Below, one piece after another: positions 53,817 through 64,000 of a stretch of DNA of 64,000 bases (positions are counted from its first letter, which is position 1; the number at the start of each line of letters is the position of its first letter). The DNA is from Acinetobacter piscicola (GTDB taxonomy: Bacteria; Pseudomonadota; Gammaproteobacteria; Pseudomonadales; Moraxellaceae): NCBI RefSeq assembly GCF_015218165.1, contig NZ_CP048659.1:3472001-3536000 (forward strand), read 5' to 3'. Under the pieces are notes generated by a model. That model saw only the letters and a list, made by a program, of their open reading frames with translations, did no database searches and was not told where the DNA came from. The position numbers were made by a program, and so were the translations under genes.

Positions 53817-56036
53817 TTATCTTTGAATCAACAGTCTATTTGCTTTTTGATAAGTACGTGTTAAGAGTTGCCCCTTAGACGCGCGTTTACCAATGAACTG
53901 TAATAAATCATTGCCTTTTAGTTTTAATTGCTTCTGACCTGCAAGCAATTGAATTGTATCATCTAAGTTGAAAGTAAGTAGATCTAAAATTTGATCTTCA
54001 CTTTCAAGTTGTATCAACTTATTTCCTTTACCTTTATTTAGAATTGGCAATTCTGACAACGCTATACACAGTAAACGGCCTGCTGAACTGAGTATAGCCA
54101 AATGCGTATGATTTTCAATCACTCTAAGTGGTAATGCTTTAGCATCATCAGAGAGCGTTAAGAAAGCTTTACCTGCTTTGGCATTGGTATCCAATTGTTT
54201 GGCTTGGGTTTTAAAACCGTAGCCCTTAGAACTAACAGCAAGGATTTCTTTGTCATCCTCCTCGACCAAGACCTGAACAAAGCTCACACCATTGGCTGGT
54301 GAAAGTTTTGAGCTCAGCGGTTCCCCCAAGCCACGTGCGGACGGCAAGCTATTGATTGCAAGTGCATAACTACGCCCTGTTTCATCTAAAATATAGACTT
54401 TTTGGTTGGACTTACCTTGCGCTGAACTAAGGTACTGATCGCCTGCACGGAAATTCAATTTTTCGACATCAATCTCATGACCTTTGGCAGAACGAATCCA
54501 ACCTGCCTCTGATAATACCACCGTGACAGGATCAGCCGGCATCAAATCTTGTTCTTTAATCGCATGTGCTTCAGCACGTTGCACGATTGGGGAACGGCGA
54601 TCATCACCAAACTTTTTCGCGTCTTCTTTCAGCTCAGAAATAATCAGATTTTTCAATGATTCAGGATTTTCTAATTGTTCGCGAATCACCGCAGCACGTG
54701 CTTCAAGCTCATCTTGTTCACGGCGCATTTCCATTTCTTCAAGTTTTGCTAAATGGCGTAACTTAAGTTCTAAAATGGCTTCTGCCTGAATTTCATCAAT
54801 ATTGAAGCGTGACATCAACACAGGTTTCGGTTGGTCTTCTTCTCGAATAATTTGAATCACTTCATCAATATTCAGATAAGCAATAATCAAACCACCGAGG
54901 ATATGTAAACGCTTTTCAATTTTATTCAGATGATATTGCAGACGGCGTGTGACCGTTTGTTTACGAATTTCGATCCATTCCAATAATATTTTACGAATGG
55001 ATTTCACTTGCGGACGACCATCAGCGCCGATCATGTTCATATTGACACGATAGCTCGACTCTAAGTCAGTCGTCGCAAATAAATGGCTCATCACTGCTTC
55101 AGCATCGATCCGATTTGATCGTAAAATAATCACGATTCGTGTCGGATTTTGATGATCAGACTCATCTCGTAAGTCACTGACCAAAGGCAATTTTTTCGCC
55201 TGCATTTGATCTGCAATCTGAGTAATGACTTTTGAACCTGAGACCTGATAAGGGAGCTCTGTGATCACAATTTCATTTTTTTCAATCGTGTAAATTGCAC
55301 GCGTGCGATAGCTACCACGCCCTGTAATTTGTAATTTTAATAATTCTTCAGGTGGCGTAATAATTTCCGCTTTGGTCGGTAAGTCTGGTGCAGGAATGTA
55401 TTCGGCAACTTTTTCATCGCTGATATTTGGATTACGAATTAAGGCAATCGTGCCTTTGACCACTTCTCGTAAATTATGCGGTGGAATGTCTGTCGCCATC
55501 CCGACTGCAATGCCTGTGGTACCATTTAACAAAATATTCGGTACACGTGCAGGCAAATGTACAGGTTCTTTCATCGAACCATCAAAGTTGTCTTGCCAGT
55601 CACAGGTGCCTTGCCCCAATTCAGACAATAGCACTTCACTATACTGTGAGAGTTTTGCTTCGGTATAACGCATTGCTGCAAAGGATTTAGGATCGTCAGG
55701 TGAACCCCAGTTACCTTGCCCTTCAATAAATGGGTAACGATAACTGAAGGGTTGCGCCATCAACACCATGGCTTCATAACAAGCCAAGTCACCATGTGGA
55801 TGGTATTTACCCAACACATCGCCGACGGTACGTGCCGATTTTTTCGGCTTACCACTGTTTTTTAAGCCTAACTCGCTCATCGCATAGACAATACGGCGCT
55901 GTACAGGTTTTAAACCATCACTGATATGGGGCAATGCACGATCCATAATCACGTACATGGCATAGTTGAGGTAAGCTTGTTCGGTAAATTCTGCTACGGA
56001 ACGGTTTTCTGTCGCATGATGCGCAAGGCTTGTCAT
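53817..56036 (-). CDS. parC: DNA topoisomerase IV subunit A, ParC with Leu84
   Basis: Type IIA topoisomerase subunit of 739 residues that decatenates chromosomes. The N-terminal breakage-reunion domain has [27 protein letters not shown] and [11 protein letters not shown] (catalytic Tyr124 in this numbering), with a C-terminal beta-propeller-like domain. Residue 84, normally Ser in this motif, is Leu (codon TTG at 55785-55787). This substitution is a well-known fluoroquinolone-resistance change in Acinetobacter. The 324-bp upstream gap holds only a hairpin near 56312. Confidence 0.97.
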   Translation of the reverse strand: MTSLAHHATENRSVAEFTEQAYLNYAMYVIMDRALPHISDGLKPVQRRIVYAMSELGLKNSGKPKKSARTVGDVLGKYHPHGDLACYEAMVLMAQPFSYRYPFIEGQGNWGSPDDPKSFAAMRYTEAKLSQYSEVLLSELGQGTCDWQDNFDGSMKEPVHLPARVPNILLNGTTGIAVGMATDIPPHNLREVVKGTIALIRNPNISDEKVAEYIPAPDLPTKAEIITPPEELLKLQITGRGSYRTRAIYTIEKNEIVITELPYQVSGSKVITQIADQMQAKKLPLVSDLRDESDHQNPTRIVIILRSNRIDAEAVMSHLFATTDLESSYRVNMNMIGADGRPQVKSIRKILLEWIEIRKQTVTRRLQYHLNKIEKRLHILGGLIIAYLNIDEVIQIIREEDQPKPVLMSRFNIDEIQAEAILELKLRHLAKLEEMEMRREQDELEARAAVIREQLENPESLKNLIISELKEDAKKFGDDRRSPIVQRAEAHAIKEQDLMPADPVTVVLSEAGWIRSAKGHEIDVEKLNFRAGDQYLSSAQGKSNQKVYILDETGRSYALAINSLPSARGLGEPLSSKLSPANGVSFVQVLVEEDDKEILAVSSKGYGFKTQAKQLDTNAKAGKAFLTLSDDAKALPLRVIENHTHLAILSSAGRLLCIALSELPILNKGKGNKLIQLESEDQILDLLTFNLDDTIQLLAGQKQLKLKGNDLLQFIGKRASKGQLLTRTYQKANRLLIQR

Positions 56037-56311
56037 AACAACCTTTAATCCTAAATAAATGCGTTCTAAAAATTTATATCTCTATGTTCTTATGCTAAGT
56101 CGCATACTGAGACGACACAAGGGGCAGTCTTGTAACTCTGCGACAATTTGCGTCTTTCACTAAATCTAGCGCTGTAAAATTATCCATTTTTAGTTCAATG
56201 GGCAACTGATTATTTTTATTTTGTTCATGACTTTCTCTGTCATAAAATCATTTTTCTTTGAATTTCAGAAAAGTAAATATGTAGTCATACAATTTTATTT
56301 TAACTGTGCAA

Positions 56312-56342
56312 GATCAAATGGAGGTGTATCCCCCATTTGATC
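56312..56342 (-). terminator. Hairpin after the MFS transporter gene
   Basis: GATCAAATGG / CCATTTGATC perfect arms, 20 nt past the stop codon; tail is not strongly T-rich. Confidence 0.55.
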
Positions 56343-56360
56343 TCTCCACATTAAGTCATC

Positions 56361-57680
56361 TTATAAACCAATCTCTTCTAAAGTCTTACCTTTGGTTTCT
56401 TCACCCAAAACCAAAATCACCGCAGCCACACCTAAAAGTACAGCCGTAAACATCATAAAGACCGCGCTAAAACCATTCGTTGCGACCATCATATGCGTGA
56501 CGACTAAAGGCGCAACGATCCCCCCCATACGCCCAATCGCAGATGCCCAACCTGAACCAAAAGCACGAATATTGGTTGGGTACTGTTCAGGTGTATAAGT
56601 ATAGAGAACGCCCCAAGCCCCCAAATTAAAGAATGACATCAAACAACCCCACAGCATAATCATACTAACTGAAGTGGCTTGCCCAAAGAAATAAGCCGAC
56701 ACTGCACACATGCCGATAAAGCCTGCTAACGTTGCTTTACGTCCTAACTTTTCCACCAACCAAGCAGCAGCCACATAACCCGGCAGTTGTGCCAAGATCA
56801 TGCCCAACACATATTCAAATGACTGAACGATGCTATAGCCTTGTTTAACCAATAAACTCGGTAGCCATGTAAAAATGCCGTAGTAGGAAAATACAATACC
56901 GAACCAAATCAACCACAACATCAACGTGCGTTTCGCAAAAGGATTTGACCAAAGCTGTGAAAATGAAATGTTTTGTTTTTCTGCAACAGGTTTTACTTCT
57001 ATAATTTCAATCACTTCAACGCCACATTCACGTTCAAGCTTTTGTACTAAGGCATGTGCTTCTTCGATTCGTCCACGATTGATCAAATACGGCACAGATT
57101 CAGGGACTTTTTTCAGAATCATAAATACATAAATTGCAGGTAAACCACCGATTAAAAAGGCAATGTGCCAACCATAATCAGGAATCACAAAATAGGAAAT
57201 CAGTGCAGCAACGAGCCAACCTAAGCCCCAAAAACTTTCGAGTAAAACAATAAAACGACCACGCACCTGTGCAGGAATGTATTCACTGACCAAAGTCACA
57301 GCCACAGGCAACTGCCCACCCAAGCCAAGCCCAACAATAAAGCGAAACACCAATAACCATGTCAGGTTTGGCGCAACCGCACATAATGCCGTAGCAATGC
57401 TATAGGTCACTAAAGTAATCGCAAATACAGTACGACGCCCAATCCGATCTGCTAATCCACCTGAAAATACAGCACCAATTGCCATACCGACAAAACCAAT
57501 CGACACCACCCAGCCTTTTTCCGAAGGTGTCATTTGCCACTCTTCTGCCATTTTGGTCAGGATAAACGAGATTAATCCTGTATCCATGGCATCGAACATC
57601 CAACCGAGTCCGATCACCCATAACAAGGTATAGTGAAATTTTCCAATCGGTAGGCGTTGTACGCGTGAAACTAAATCCAT
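56361..57680 (-). CDS. niaP: MFS transporter, NiaP-like (niacin or aromatic acid uptake)
   Basis: A 439-residue protein with 12 membrane segments. MFS signatures are GGLADRIGRRTVFAI between helices 2 and 3 and PAQVRGRFIVLLESFWGLGW, with WLVEKLGRKATLAG in the second half. The N-terminus (LPIGKFHYTLLWVIGLGWMFDAMDTGL) resembles NiaP-type sugar-porter-family carriers. Gene symbol is tentative; substrate unproven. Confidence 0.72.
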   Translation of the reverse strand: MDLVSRVQRLPIGKFHYTLLWVIGLGWMFDAMDTGLISFILTKMAEEWQMTPSEKGWVVSIGFVGMAIGAVFSGGLADRIGRRTVFAITLVTYSIATALCAVAPNLTWLLVFRFIVGLGLGGQLPVAVTLVSEYIPAQVRGRFIVLLESFWGLGWLVAALISYFVIPDYGWHIAFLIGGLPAIYVFMILKKVPESVPYLINRGRIEEAHALVQKLERECGVEVIEIIEVKPVAEKQNISFSQLWSNPFAKRTLMLWLIWFGIVFSYYGIFTWLPSLLVKQGYSIVQSFEYVLGMILAQLPGYVAAAWLVEKLGRKATLAGFIGMCAVSAYFFGQATSVSMIMLWGCLMSFFNLGAWGVLYTYTPEQYPTNIRAFGSGWASAIGRMGGIVAPLVVTHMMVATNGFSAVFMMFTAVLLGVAAVILVLGEETKGKTLEEIGL

Positions 57681-57844
57681 AAGAGTGCTCTACATGAATG
57701 ATCTGTGTCGGTGAACGTTGGAGGTACTGCTTTCACAACAGGATTTATAATTGTCGTCATTATTATCAATCAAGATGCTGATCTGTTGCAAAGTCAGCAC
57801 CGAATTTGAATCGATTTAAAAATTAAAACTTTTAAACAGTTTAA

Positions 57845-58489
57845 TCAAGTTTCATCTTTAGAAGACGCAGATTGTTCATCATCATCTTTATAGATAAATT
57901 TCGGCATTTCCAAACCAAAGTAAATCGCAATACAACGCAGTGAAAAGCCAAAGATCAAAGTCGAAATCACAGTCACTTCCAATGACAAGCCAACATCCAT
58001 ACAGAACCAATAGAAGATCACGGCAACAAAAGAAATCGAGGCATAGAGTTCACGACGGAATACTAACGGTACGTCATTACACAGAATATCACGCAAAATA
58101 CCACCCGAGACTCCTGTCAACACGCCTGCAACCGCAGACACCACAAAGCCATGTCCCATATCTAAAGCAATCTGACAACCAATAATGGTAAAGCCAATCA
58201 ATCCCAATGCATCCAGCAACAGGAAAATGGAATGCAAATGTTTCATCCATTTGGCAATCAAAATCGTGACAAAGGCTGCACAACAGGTGAGCACCAAATA
58301 TTCAGGATGCTTGACCCATGTCAATGGATAGTGCCCTAATAATACATCTCGCACTGAACCACCACCCAAAGCGGTTACGCAGGCGATCAGCACCACACCA
58401 AACCAGTCCATACTACGTCGACCTGCCGACAGTGCACCTGTCATAGCTTCAGCCGTGATTGCAATAATGTAGATGACTAACAACAACAT
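57845..58489 (-). CDS. TRIC/UPF0126 (YicG-like) cation channel family protein
   Basis: A 214-residue protein with seven hydrophobic helices and two UPF0126 repeats: TALGGGSVRDVLLGHYP and TGVSGGILRDILCNDVP, each with the conserved GGG/GG..RD motif. Prokaryotic TRIC homologues form trimeric cation channels. Confidence 0.9.
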   Translation of the reverse strand: MLLLVIYIIAITAEAMTGALSAGRRSMDWFGVVLIACVTALGGGSVRDVLLGHYPLTWVKHPEYLVLTCCAAFVTILIAKWMKHLHSIFLLLDALGLIGFTIIGCQIALDMGHGFVVSAVAGVLTGVSGGILRDILCNDVPLVFRRELYASISFVAVIFYWFCMDVGLSLEVTVISTLIFGFSLRCIAIYFGLEMPKFIYKDDDEQSASSKDET

Positions 58490-58549
58490 TGCCCTTCTTC
58501 CACTGAGGGTTATCGATGCGCGCTATTCTAGAATAAATTGCATGAAAAG

Positions 58550-59029
58550 TTATAAAAATTCAGCACAACATTGCTTAAATTTTTTAGCTGAACCACAAAT
58601 ACATGGCTGTTTCATGGTGATTTGCTGATCTGTAGTTGGATCAAGAAAATACCAAGTCCCTTCATGTTTTACAAAATACGAAACTTCATGATGAATTTGT
58701 ACCTTTTGGGCTTGATCATTGGCATCTGCATAGTGTGCTTTAAACTCAACTTGGGCATGGTTTTTACCCAGTTTTTCTTTGGCTTGGACCACGTCTAGTT
58801 TTAACCAAAGATTGGCTTTGCTCCACTCTGCAATGGCGTTAACATCTAAAGCTTGTTGTTGCCCTAGTGCAGTGGTTTTGACGATGTAATCAATCTCTTG
58901 CGTTGCAAATGCACTATAGCGTGAACGCATGAGTTGTTCTGCACTTTCGGCTTTTTTCTGTCCTAGATGTAAAGGCTGACAGCATTCACTATATAGAGGT
59001 GAACCACAGGGACAAGGGAGGTTGGACAT
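58550..59029 (-). CDS. YchJ-like protein with two SEC-C motifs
   Basis: A 159-residue protein with zinc-binding SEC-C motifs at both ends (CPCGSPLYSECC and CICGSAKKFKQCC) around an NTF2-like domain (AEQLMRSRYSAFATQEIDYI). Function unknown. Confidence 0.9.
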   Translation of the reverse strand: MSNLPCPCGSPLYSECCQPLHLGQKKAESAEQLMRSRYSAFATQEIDYIVKTTALGQQQALDVNAIAEWSKANLWLKLDVVQAKEKLGKNHAQVEFKAHYADANDQAQKVQIHHEVSYFVKHEGTWYFLDPTTDQQITMKQPCICGSAKKFKQCCAEFL

Positions 59030-59229
59030 AGAAAAGCTCAGGCATATTTATAAAAGAATTTTAGCAAAATTTCTGTTTTTTAGTAAAATTCACCAAGATA
59101 TTTGACTAATAACCATTTATCAAAATGAATCAAATGCTCTCTAATAAATAATTCATAAATATTGTGCAAAATACCATAATATTAAACGATGATAATATAG
59201 CCCTTTTCACACAAAAGAAGATCTTATAA

Positions 59230-59754
59230 ATGAAACTGATGATTCAAACTATTCTAATAATGTACTTATCTCTAAATGCACAAAATGTATTTGCAGAACA
59301 ATGCCCACAAAACGATGAAAATAGAACAGCAGCGATTATCGATGGCTTAATCAAACTTGATTTAAAACTAACAAAAGAGTGTGCTGAAAAGGGAAATGTT
59401 CGTGCACAAAAAGATTTAGCAATCGCCTATGCATCGGGACGACTTGGAATCGCACAGGACCTAGATGAAGCATTGAAATGGGAAACCAAGGCGGCTTTAC
59501 AAGGAGATCCTGAAGCCCAATATGATGTGGGACTATCTTATTCTGTCAGGGAGAACTACCAAAAAGCAATGGAATGGTACTTAAAAGCTTCTGAACAAAA
59601 TTATGCTAAAGCACAGCTCTATATCGGTATGCTATACGCGTATGGGAACGGAGTCCCTCGTGATGTAGACAAAGCAATCTATTGGTATAGGAAAGCTGCC
59701 GAAAATGGAAGTATTTCTGCTCAGATGGTGATTGCCAATATTGATCAAAAGTAA
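59230..59754 (+). CDS. Periplasmic Sel1-like repeat protein
   Basis: A 174-residue protein with signal peptide (MKLMIQTILIMYLSLNAQNVFA) and about three Sel1/TPR-like repeats (AKDLAIAYASGRLGIAQDLDEA-type; GDPEAQYDVGLSY; AQLYIGMLYAYGNGVPRDVDKA). Probably a protein-interaction scaffold; specific role unknown. Confidence 0.82.
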   Translation: MKLMIQTILIMYLSLNAQNVFAEQCPQNDENRTAAIIDGLIKLDLKLTKECAEKGNVRAQKDLAIAYASGRLGIAQDLDEALKWETKAALQGDPEAQYDVGLSYSVRENYQKAMEWYLKASEQNYAKAQLYIGMLYAYGNGVPRDVDKAIYWYRKAAENGSISAQMVIANIDQK

Positions 59755-59889
59755 ATTTCTTCTATAGCTTATTTTATTGCTTTTGTTTTTAAATTGATTT
59801 CTGATTCAATCAACAATTTACATCATACACCTTATGCACAATGCACTGCATAGAACTCAATCCATGTGATGTATCTTGTTATTATTTTT

Positions 59890-59942
59890 AGGTGCTTAAG
59901 AATTTAGCAGATATTTTATAGATCTTGAGGACTTAAGCACCT
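59890..59942. repeat. Inverted repeat, 11-bp perfect arms
   Basis: AGGTGCTTAAG at 59890-59900 and CTTAAGCACCT at 59932-59942 with a 31-nt spacer, in the gap between the Sel1-repeat gene and rlmA. No T run. Confidence 0.5.
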
Positions 59943-59998
59943 TATTATTTTCATTTCCAAACCAATGCTGTTAAGACATTTTAAACTTAAACATCACA

Positions 59999-60832
59999 TC
60001 AATTTTTCTGAAATAAATACACCTGAAAACTCGCAGTCAGACTGATCTTTTCAAGCTGCTCAAGCGCTTGGCGTTTTTCAGGCTTGGCTTTATAGGCATA
60101 TGGGGTCATTGCAATTAAATTTTTTAATTGTGTCTGATCTAACTCAAATGTAGATTCTACAATCGGTTGCTCCACCAAAGTGAAATGTGCTTGTAACTGT
60201 TCCACAAACTTATGTGGATCATGGGCATTGACCTCATCAAATAAAGCTTCACGCATCGCATAGAGATGATTAGGTGCGGGCGTCACCACCATCAAATAAC
60301 CTTCAGGTTTTAATACCCGCAAAATTTCTTCTTGTGGAATCGGACTAAATAAACTAGTACATAGGTCGATTGAATGATCCATTACAGGCAAAGTTGCGCC
60401 AGTACCCACAACCCAATCCACTTCTTTATTGAGTTTAGCTGCAACTTGAACTGCATTTTTGGCAATATCCACCCCTACACATTGCATGACTTCTTGCTGC
60501 ATCGCATCCGTGTAATAGCCTTCACCACAACCAATATCAAGTAAGTTTTCAATACGTAAAGCACGAATCTTATTCACTACAGCTTGTTGTAGCGGTGCAT
60601 AAAAGCCAGCACTTAAAAATGCACGACGGGCTTGAACAGACTCAGGTGTATCGCCCGGATTTTTGCTGTGTTTATGCTGAACCACATGCAAATTGACATA
60701 ACCTTGCTTAGCAACATCATAGCTATGATTGTTGATACAGCGCCATGTGCGTTCAGTTAAGCTGAGTGCTTCACGGCACACGGGACACATCAACACATTC
60801 CTGATTTGTTTCAAAACCTTCTCCAAACTCAT
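59999..60832 (-). CDS. rlmA: 23S rRNA (guanine-N1)-methyltransferase RlmA
   Basis: A 277-residue protein: N-terminal zinc site (CPVCREAL ... WRCINNHSYDVAKQGYVNL), SAM-binding DIGCGEGYYTDAMQ and SLFSPIPQEEILRVLKPEG. The layout matches RlmA, which methylates G745 of 23S rRNA in E. coli. Confidence 0.9.
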   Translation of the reverse strand: MSLEKVLKQIRNVLMCPVCREALSLTERTWRCINNHSYDVAKQGYVNLHVVQHKHSKNPGDTPESVQARRAFLSAGFYAPLQQAVVNKIRALRIENLLDIGCGEGYYTDAMQQEVMQCVGVDIAKNAVQVAAKLNKEVDWVVGTGATLPVMDHSIDLCTSLFSPIPQEEILRVLKPEGYLMVVTPAPNHLYAMREALFDEVNAHDPHKFVEQLQAHFTLVEQPIVESTFELDQTQLKNLIAMTPYAYKAKPEKRQALEQLEKISLTASFQVYLFQKN

Positions 60833-60886
60833 TTTAAAGCCATAAAAAAAAGTCGGCAGATGCCGACTCTCTTCAACAACTTTTGC

Positions 60887-62005
60887 TTAACGCAATTTTA
60901 AAGTCATTAGACCTAAAACTACCAGCATAATTGTAATAATCCAGAAACGGATCACGACTTGGGTTTCACGCCAGCCTTTTTTCTCATAATGGTGATGCAA
61001 AGGCGCCATTAAAAACACACGTTTATTCCGCATACGCAATGAGCCGATTTGTAGGAATACCGAAATTGCTTCTACGACAAATACACCACCCATGATGGCA
61101 AATACGATTTCTTGGCGAACCATAACCGCAATTGTACCAAGCATCGCACCGAGTGATAATGCGCCAACATCGCCCATAAACACCTGTGCAGGATGCGCGT
61201 TATACCAAAGGAAAGCCAAACCCGCACCAATCATTGCCGCACAGACAATCACAAGTTCTGAGGTATATTTTACATAAGGAATATGTAAATAATTGGCAAA
61301 ACGAATATCACCTGCCAAGTAAGCAAATACACCCAAACCTGCCGCAACCAATACGATCGGCATGATCGCCAAACCATCTAAACCATCGGTTAGGTTGACT
61401 GCATTTGATCCACCATTAATCACTAAATAAGTGAAAATAATGAAGCCAATACCAAAAGGAATTGCAGACAAAGGAATACTGAGGTTTTTAAAAAATGGAA
61501 TCAGTAGATCCAACATATTCGCTGCATGTACAGGATTTTCCTGTTGCGTTGAAATGATATACAACGCAATACCTGCACCTAATGAACCTACAGAAGTCCA
61601 GAAAAACTTTTTCTTTGCAGGTAGACCAGCATTGTCTTTATAACGTACTTTAATCCAGTCATCGGCCCAACCCACGGCACCAAAAATCACCATGACTGCC
61701 AACACAATCCAAACATAAGGATTGGATAAATCTGCCCAAAGTAAAGTACTAATCCCAATCGACAAAAGAATTAAAATCCCGCCCATGGTCGGTGTACCCA
61801 TTTTCTTCGCATGATTTTCTGGTGCAAAAGAACTGACTGCTTGACCATATTTTAAGGCTTGCAATTTACGAATCATGACAGGACCTAAAGCCCAACCGAT
61901 TGCGAGTGCCGTTAAGACACTGAGCAAAGCACGTAGCGACAAGTAGCGTACTACTTGAAATGAGTTTTCATAACCCGCTAGATGCTGAAACAACCAAAAC
62001 AGCAT
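60887..62005 (-). CDS. mraY: Phospho-N-acetylmuramoyl-pentapeptide transferase
   Basis: Inner-membrane enzyme making lipid I. 372 residues, ten helices, with [42 protein letters not shown] (catalytic Asp) and the cytoplasmic HHHYEKKGW. Its start overlaps the murF stop. Confidence 0.98.
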   Translation of the reverse strand: MLFWLFQHLAGYENSFQVVRYLSLRALLSVLTALAIGWALGPVMIRKLQALKYGQAVSSFAPENHAKKMGTPTMGGILILLSIGISTLLWADLSNPYVWIVLAVMVIFGAVGWADDWIKVRYKDNAGLPAKKKFFWTSVGSLGAGIALYIISTQQENPVHAANMLDLLIPFFKNLSIPLSAIPFGIGFIIFTYLVINGGSNAVNLTDGLDGLAIMPIVLVAAGLGVFAYLAGDIRFANYLHIPYVKYTSELVIVCAAMIGAGLAFLWYNAHPAQVFMGDVGALSLGAMLGTIAVMVRQEIVFAIMGGVFVVEAISVFLQIGSLRMRNKRVFLMAPLHHHYEKKGWRETQVVIRFWIITIMLVVLGLMTLKLR

Positions 62006-63414
62006 TAAACTTTCTCCATCAAATCAGCCATCAACGTTTCCATATGGGTATAACGAGAACCTTTAAACAGGAAACTCATGGACTGTGGTTGATGCGTTTC
62101 AATTAAACTCATTAAAAGGGGTAATGCTTGCGCTTGTGTTAAAAACGCCTGCAATTTTTTACCATATTGCGTGCTTCTTGCACCCTCTTGGATTGCAGGT
62201 GAAAACTCACCCACTGCAACCACAAAGTTAATTCCTTTAACCGAAACAAGATCACGCCCCAACATATAATGCTGTTGTGCAGCAGTATTACCCAGCTCGC
62301 CAATATCCCCAATCACCATCACTTTGATGCCTTCTTGCTGTGCTAAGACCTCAGCCGCAGCACGCATCGAAGTTGGGTTGGCATTATAGGTGTCATCAAT
62401 AAACAAATAATTGTCTTTTTGAATAAAATTTAGACGACCTTTAGCCCCTTGCGCTTGCTCAAGACCCATAACAATATCATCTAAAGCGATGCCAATCGCT
62501 AAAGCAAAAGCAGTTGCTGCTTCAGCATTGTGTACATTATGCTCACCCGCAAAAGGCAAATTCACTGTTCGTGTGCCCTGAGGCGTATTGAGCGTAAAGA
62601 TTGCCGATTGTGGTTGTAATTGCACATCTGTTGCAAAAACTTCACCGCCCTGACCAAAGCTAAGCACCTGTTCAGTTTTTACAGCTTGGCGAATGGCATC
62701 GCTAAAATCATCCTGAGCAGGGACAATCGAAGTGCCTACTGAATCGATATGCGCATAAATTTCAGACTTGGCACGGCAAATACCATCACGCCCACCAAAC
62801 TCACCCAAATGTGCAGTACCGATATTTAAAATCCCTGCCACATGCGGTTGCACAAGCTTCGAGGTATAATCAATTTCACCCTGATGGCTAGCACCGAGTT
62901 CCATCACAGCATACTGATGCTCAGCACGAAGCTCTAAAAGCATCATCGGTACGCCTAGATCATTATTTAAATTACCACGGGTAATCAGAGTCGGTGCTAG
63001 ACGTGAAAGAATGCTGCCCAACATTTCTTTGGTAGTGGTTTTACCACTACTCCCTGTTAACGCAATCACTTTTAACTGTGGATATTGAGCACGGCGGAAT
63101 GCACCTAAATGCCCCAAAGCTAAGCGTGTATCTGCAACCACAAGCTGACAAATATCGGCATCAACAGGTTGACTGACAATGGCAACCTGACAACCATTTT
63201 TTGCCACTTGTGCCACAAAGTTGTGTGCATCAAAACGCTCACCTTTAAGCGCAAGAAATGCATCACCCGATTCAGCATGACGTGAATCTGTCAAAATACG
63301 TTTTATTTCACCTTGAGGTGCTTTGTCTAAATACCAATAACCTTGAGTCGCTTCAGCAAGCTCAGCTGCTGACCATGGCTCTAAAGGCACAGTACTGGTG
63401 GTCGAGGTGTGCAT
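62005..63414 (-). CDS. murF: UDP-MurNAc-tripeptide--D-Ala-D-Ala ligase
   Basis: Mur ligase of 469 residues adding D-Ala-D-Ala. ATP loop [17 protein letters not shown], then [21 protein letters not shown] and [16 protein letters not shown]. Overlaps mraY by 1 nt and follows murE by 8 nt. Confidence 0.97.
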   Translation of the reverse strand: MHTSTTSTVPLEPWSAAELAEATQGYWYLDKAPQGEIKRILTDSRHAESGDAFLALKGERFDAHNFVAQVAKNGCQVAIVSQPVDADICQLVVADTRLALGHLGAFRRAQYPQLKVIALTGSSGKTTTKEMLGSILSRLAPTLITRGNLNNDLGVPMMLLELRAEHQYAVMELGASHQGEIDYTSKLVQPHVAGILNIGTAHLGEFGGRDGICRAKSEIYAHIDSVGTSIVPAQDDFSDAIRQAVKTEQVLSFGQGGEVFATDVQLQPQSAIFTLNTPQGTRTVNLPFAGEHNVHNAEAATAFALAIGIALDDIVMGLEQAQGAKGRLNFIQKDNYLFIDDTYNANPTSMRAAAEVLAQQEGIKVMVIGDIGELGNTAAQQHYMLGRDLVSVKGINFVVAVGEFSPAIQEGARSTQYGKKLQAFLTQAQALPLLMSLIETHQPQSMSFLFKGSRYTHMETLMADLMEKV

Positions 63415-63422
63415 CTCTATTC

Positions 63423-64000
63423 CTACTGAGCTGGAGAATTTGTTTTATGACGGTGCATATCTACTGCAGACTGCACCTCAACGACATCATCAAACCAATG
63501 ACGGACGCCATCAATTTCCTGATAGTCTTCATGCCCTTTTCCTGCAATCACAACAATATCGCCTGATTGGGCATGTTTTACCGCATATTTAATCGCTTCA
63601 CGACGATCATGGATTTCATAAACATCATGCTGACTGAAGTCAACATCACGTTTCATATCTGCAAAAATTTGTTCAGGATCTTCAGTACGCGGATTGTCTG
63701 ATGTAATGATAATCGGATTGGCTTGTTCCAAAGCTGCCTTGGTCATCAATGGACGTTTGCCACGATCACGATCACCACCACAACCAAACACAGCCCATAA
63801 CTGATTTTCAACATGGCGTTTCAGTGTCTTTAACACCTGTGTCAATGCATCAGGCGTATGTGCATAATCCACGACAAACAAACGATCTTCATCACGAATC
63901 ACCTGCATACGTCCTGGTGCACCTTTTAACTGAGGGACCAATGCAATGAGATCTGCCAAGTCATAACCTGCCTGTTCAGCCATAATCAGACTCGCAAGCA
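63423..64000 (-). CDS. murE: UDP-MurNAc-tripeptide synthetase MurE, C-terminal part
   Basis: About 192 C-terminal residues; the 5' part is beyond the right edge and the frame stays open. Contains VVDYAHTPDALTQVL, FGCGGDRDRGKRPLM, SDNPRTEDP (the DNPR motif of meso-diaminopimelate-adding enzymes) and IAGKGHEDYQ. First visible gene of a murE-murF-mraY cluster. Confidence 0.96.
   Translation of the reverse strand, partial: LASLIMAEQAGYDLADLIALVPQLKGAPGRMQVIRDEDRLFVVDYAHTPDALTQVLKTLKRHVENQLWAVFGCGGDRDRGKRPLMTKAALEQANPIIITSDNPRTEDPEQIFADMKRDVDFSQHDVYEIHDRREAIKYAVKHAQSGDIVVIAGKGHEDYQEIDGVRHWFDDVVEVQSAVDMHRHKTNSPAQ

Noticed and set aside
57751..57780. Possible Fur-like site upstream of the MFS transporter
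   Set aside because: Only a partial match (ATTATTATCAAT); AT-rich sequence gives such matches by chance.

Overview
The window is chromosomal DNA of an Acinetobacter species (Moraxellaceae, Gammaproteobacteria). The evidence is its low-GC coding style, the ispH-gmk-rpoZ-spoT block, a Moraxellaceae-type SpoT with a decayed synthetase domain, the pilin / TfpO / PglL glycosylation locus, pilBCD-coaE, and a metY-type rimP-nusA-infB-rbfA operon. The species is not resolved. ParC carries Leu at position 84, the classical quinolone-resistance position.

Layout. 1-4653: ispH (partial, -), then gmk, rpoZ, spoT and ridA (+). 4689-5476: an intact IS1-family copy with perfect 25-bp ends and an 8-bp target duplication, sitting between ridA and its terminator. 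5568-6584: Fur-boxed bfd and a bacterioferritin with a degraded ferroxidase site. 6636-9644: two oligosaccharyltransferase-type membrane proteins, a PglL-like general enzyme and a TfpO-like pilin-specific enzyme.

The most interesting object is at 10141-26579. It is a 16.4-kb mobile island inserted precisely inside the resident type IV pilin gene. The body of that gene lies at 9710-10140 and its first 31 bases lie 16 kb away at 26580-26610. Joining the pieces restores an in-frame 153-residue pilin (31 + 431 = 462 nt). The island has an overlapping three-gene tyrosine-recombinase operon plus a small fourth gene (like ginABCD of GInt islands), repeated 9-bp TGTCCATAT motifs near both ends, and regulators. 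Its left half is a pilus cassette: two complete pilin genes of another type, each behind a sigma-54-like promoter, a TfpZ-like pilin accessory protein, a membrane sulfatase/phosphoethanolamine-transferase-like enzyme and two unknown proteins. It also has several antitoxin-family genes with no recognisable toxins (DUF1778, YefM, DUF2384, a HicB remnant). The element thus appears to inactivate the host major pilin while supplying replacements, and precise excision would restore the host gene.

26813-36368: TPM-domain proteins with LemA, then rbfA-infB-nusA-rimP, three identical initiator tRNA-Met genes, tRNA-Leu(GAG), secG and tpiA (all -). 36813-41252: pilB, pilC, pilD and coaE (+), the machinery that would assemble and process either pilin type. 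41320-51948: a DMT transporter, rlmB, ppnP, recN, a CsgG-like/LpoB/YcfL/COG3014-like cell-envelope cluster, algH-ruvX, ppa and small membrane proteins. 51994-59754: fadD, parC, an MFS (NiaP-like) transporter, a TRIC/UPF0126 channel, a YchJ-like protein and a Sel1-repeat protein. 59999-64000: rlmA, then mraY, murF and murE (partial, -), part of the peptidoglycan precursor cluster.
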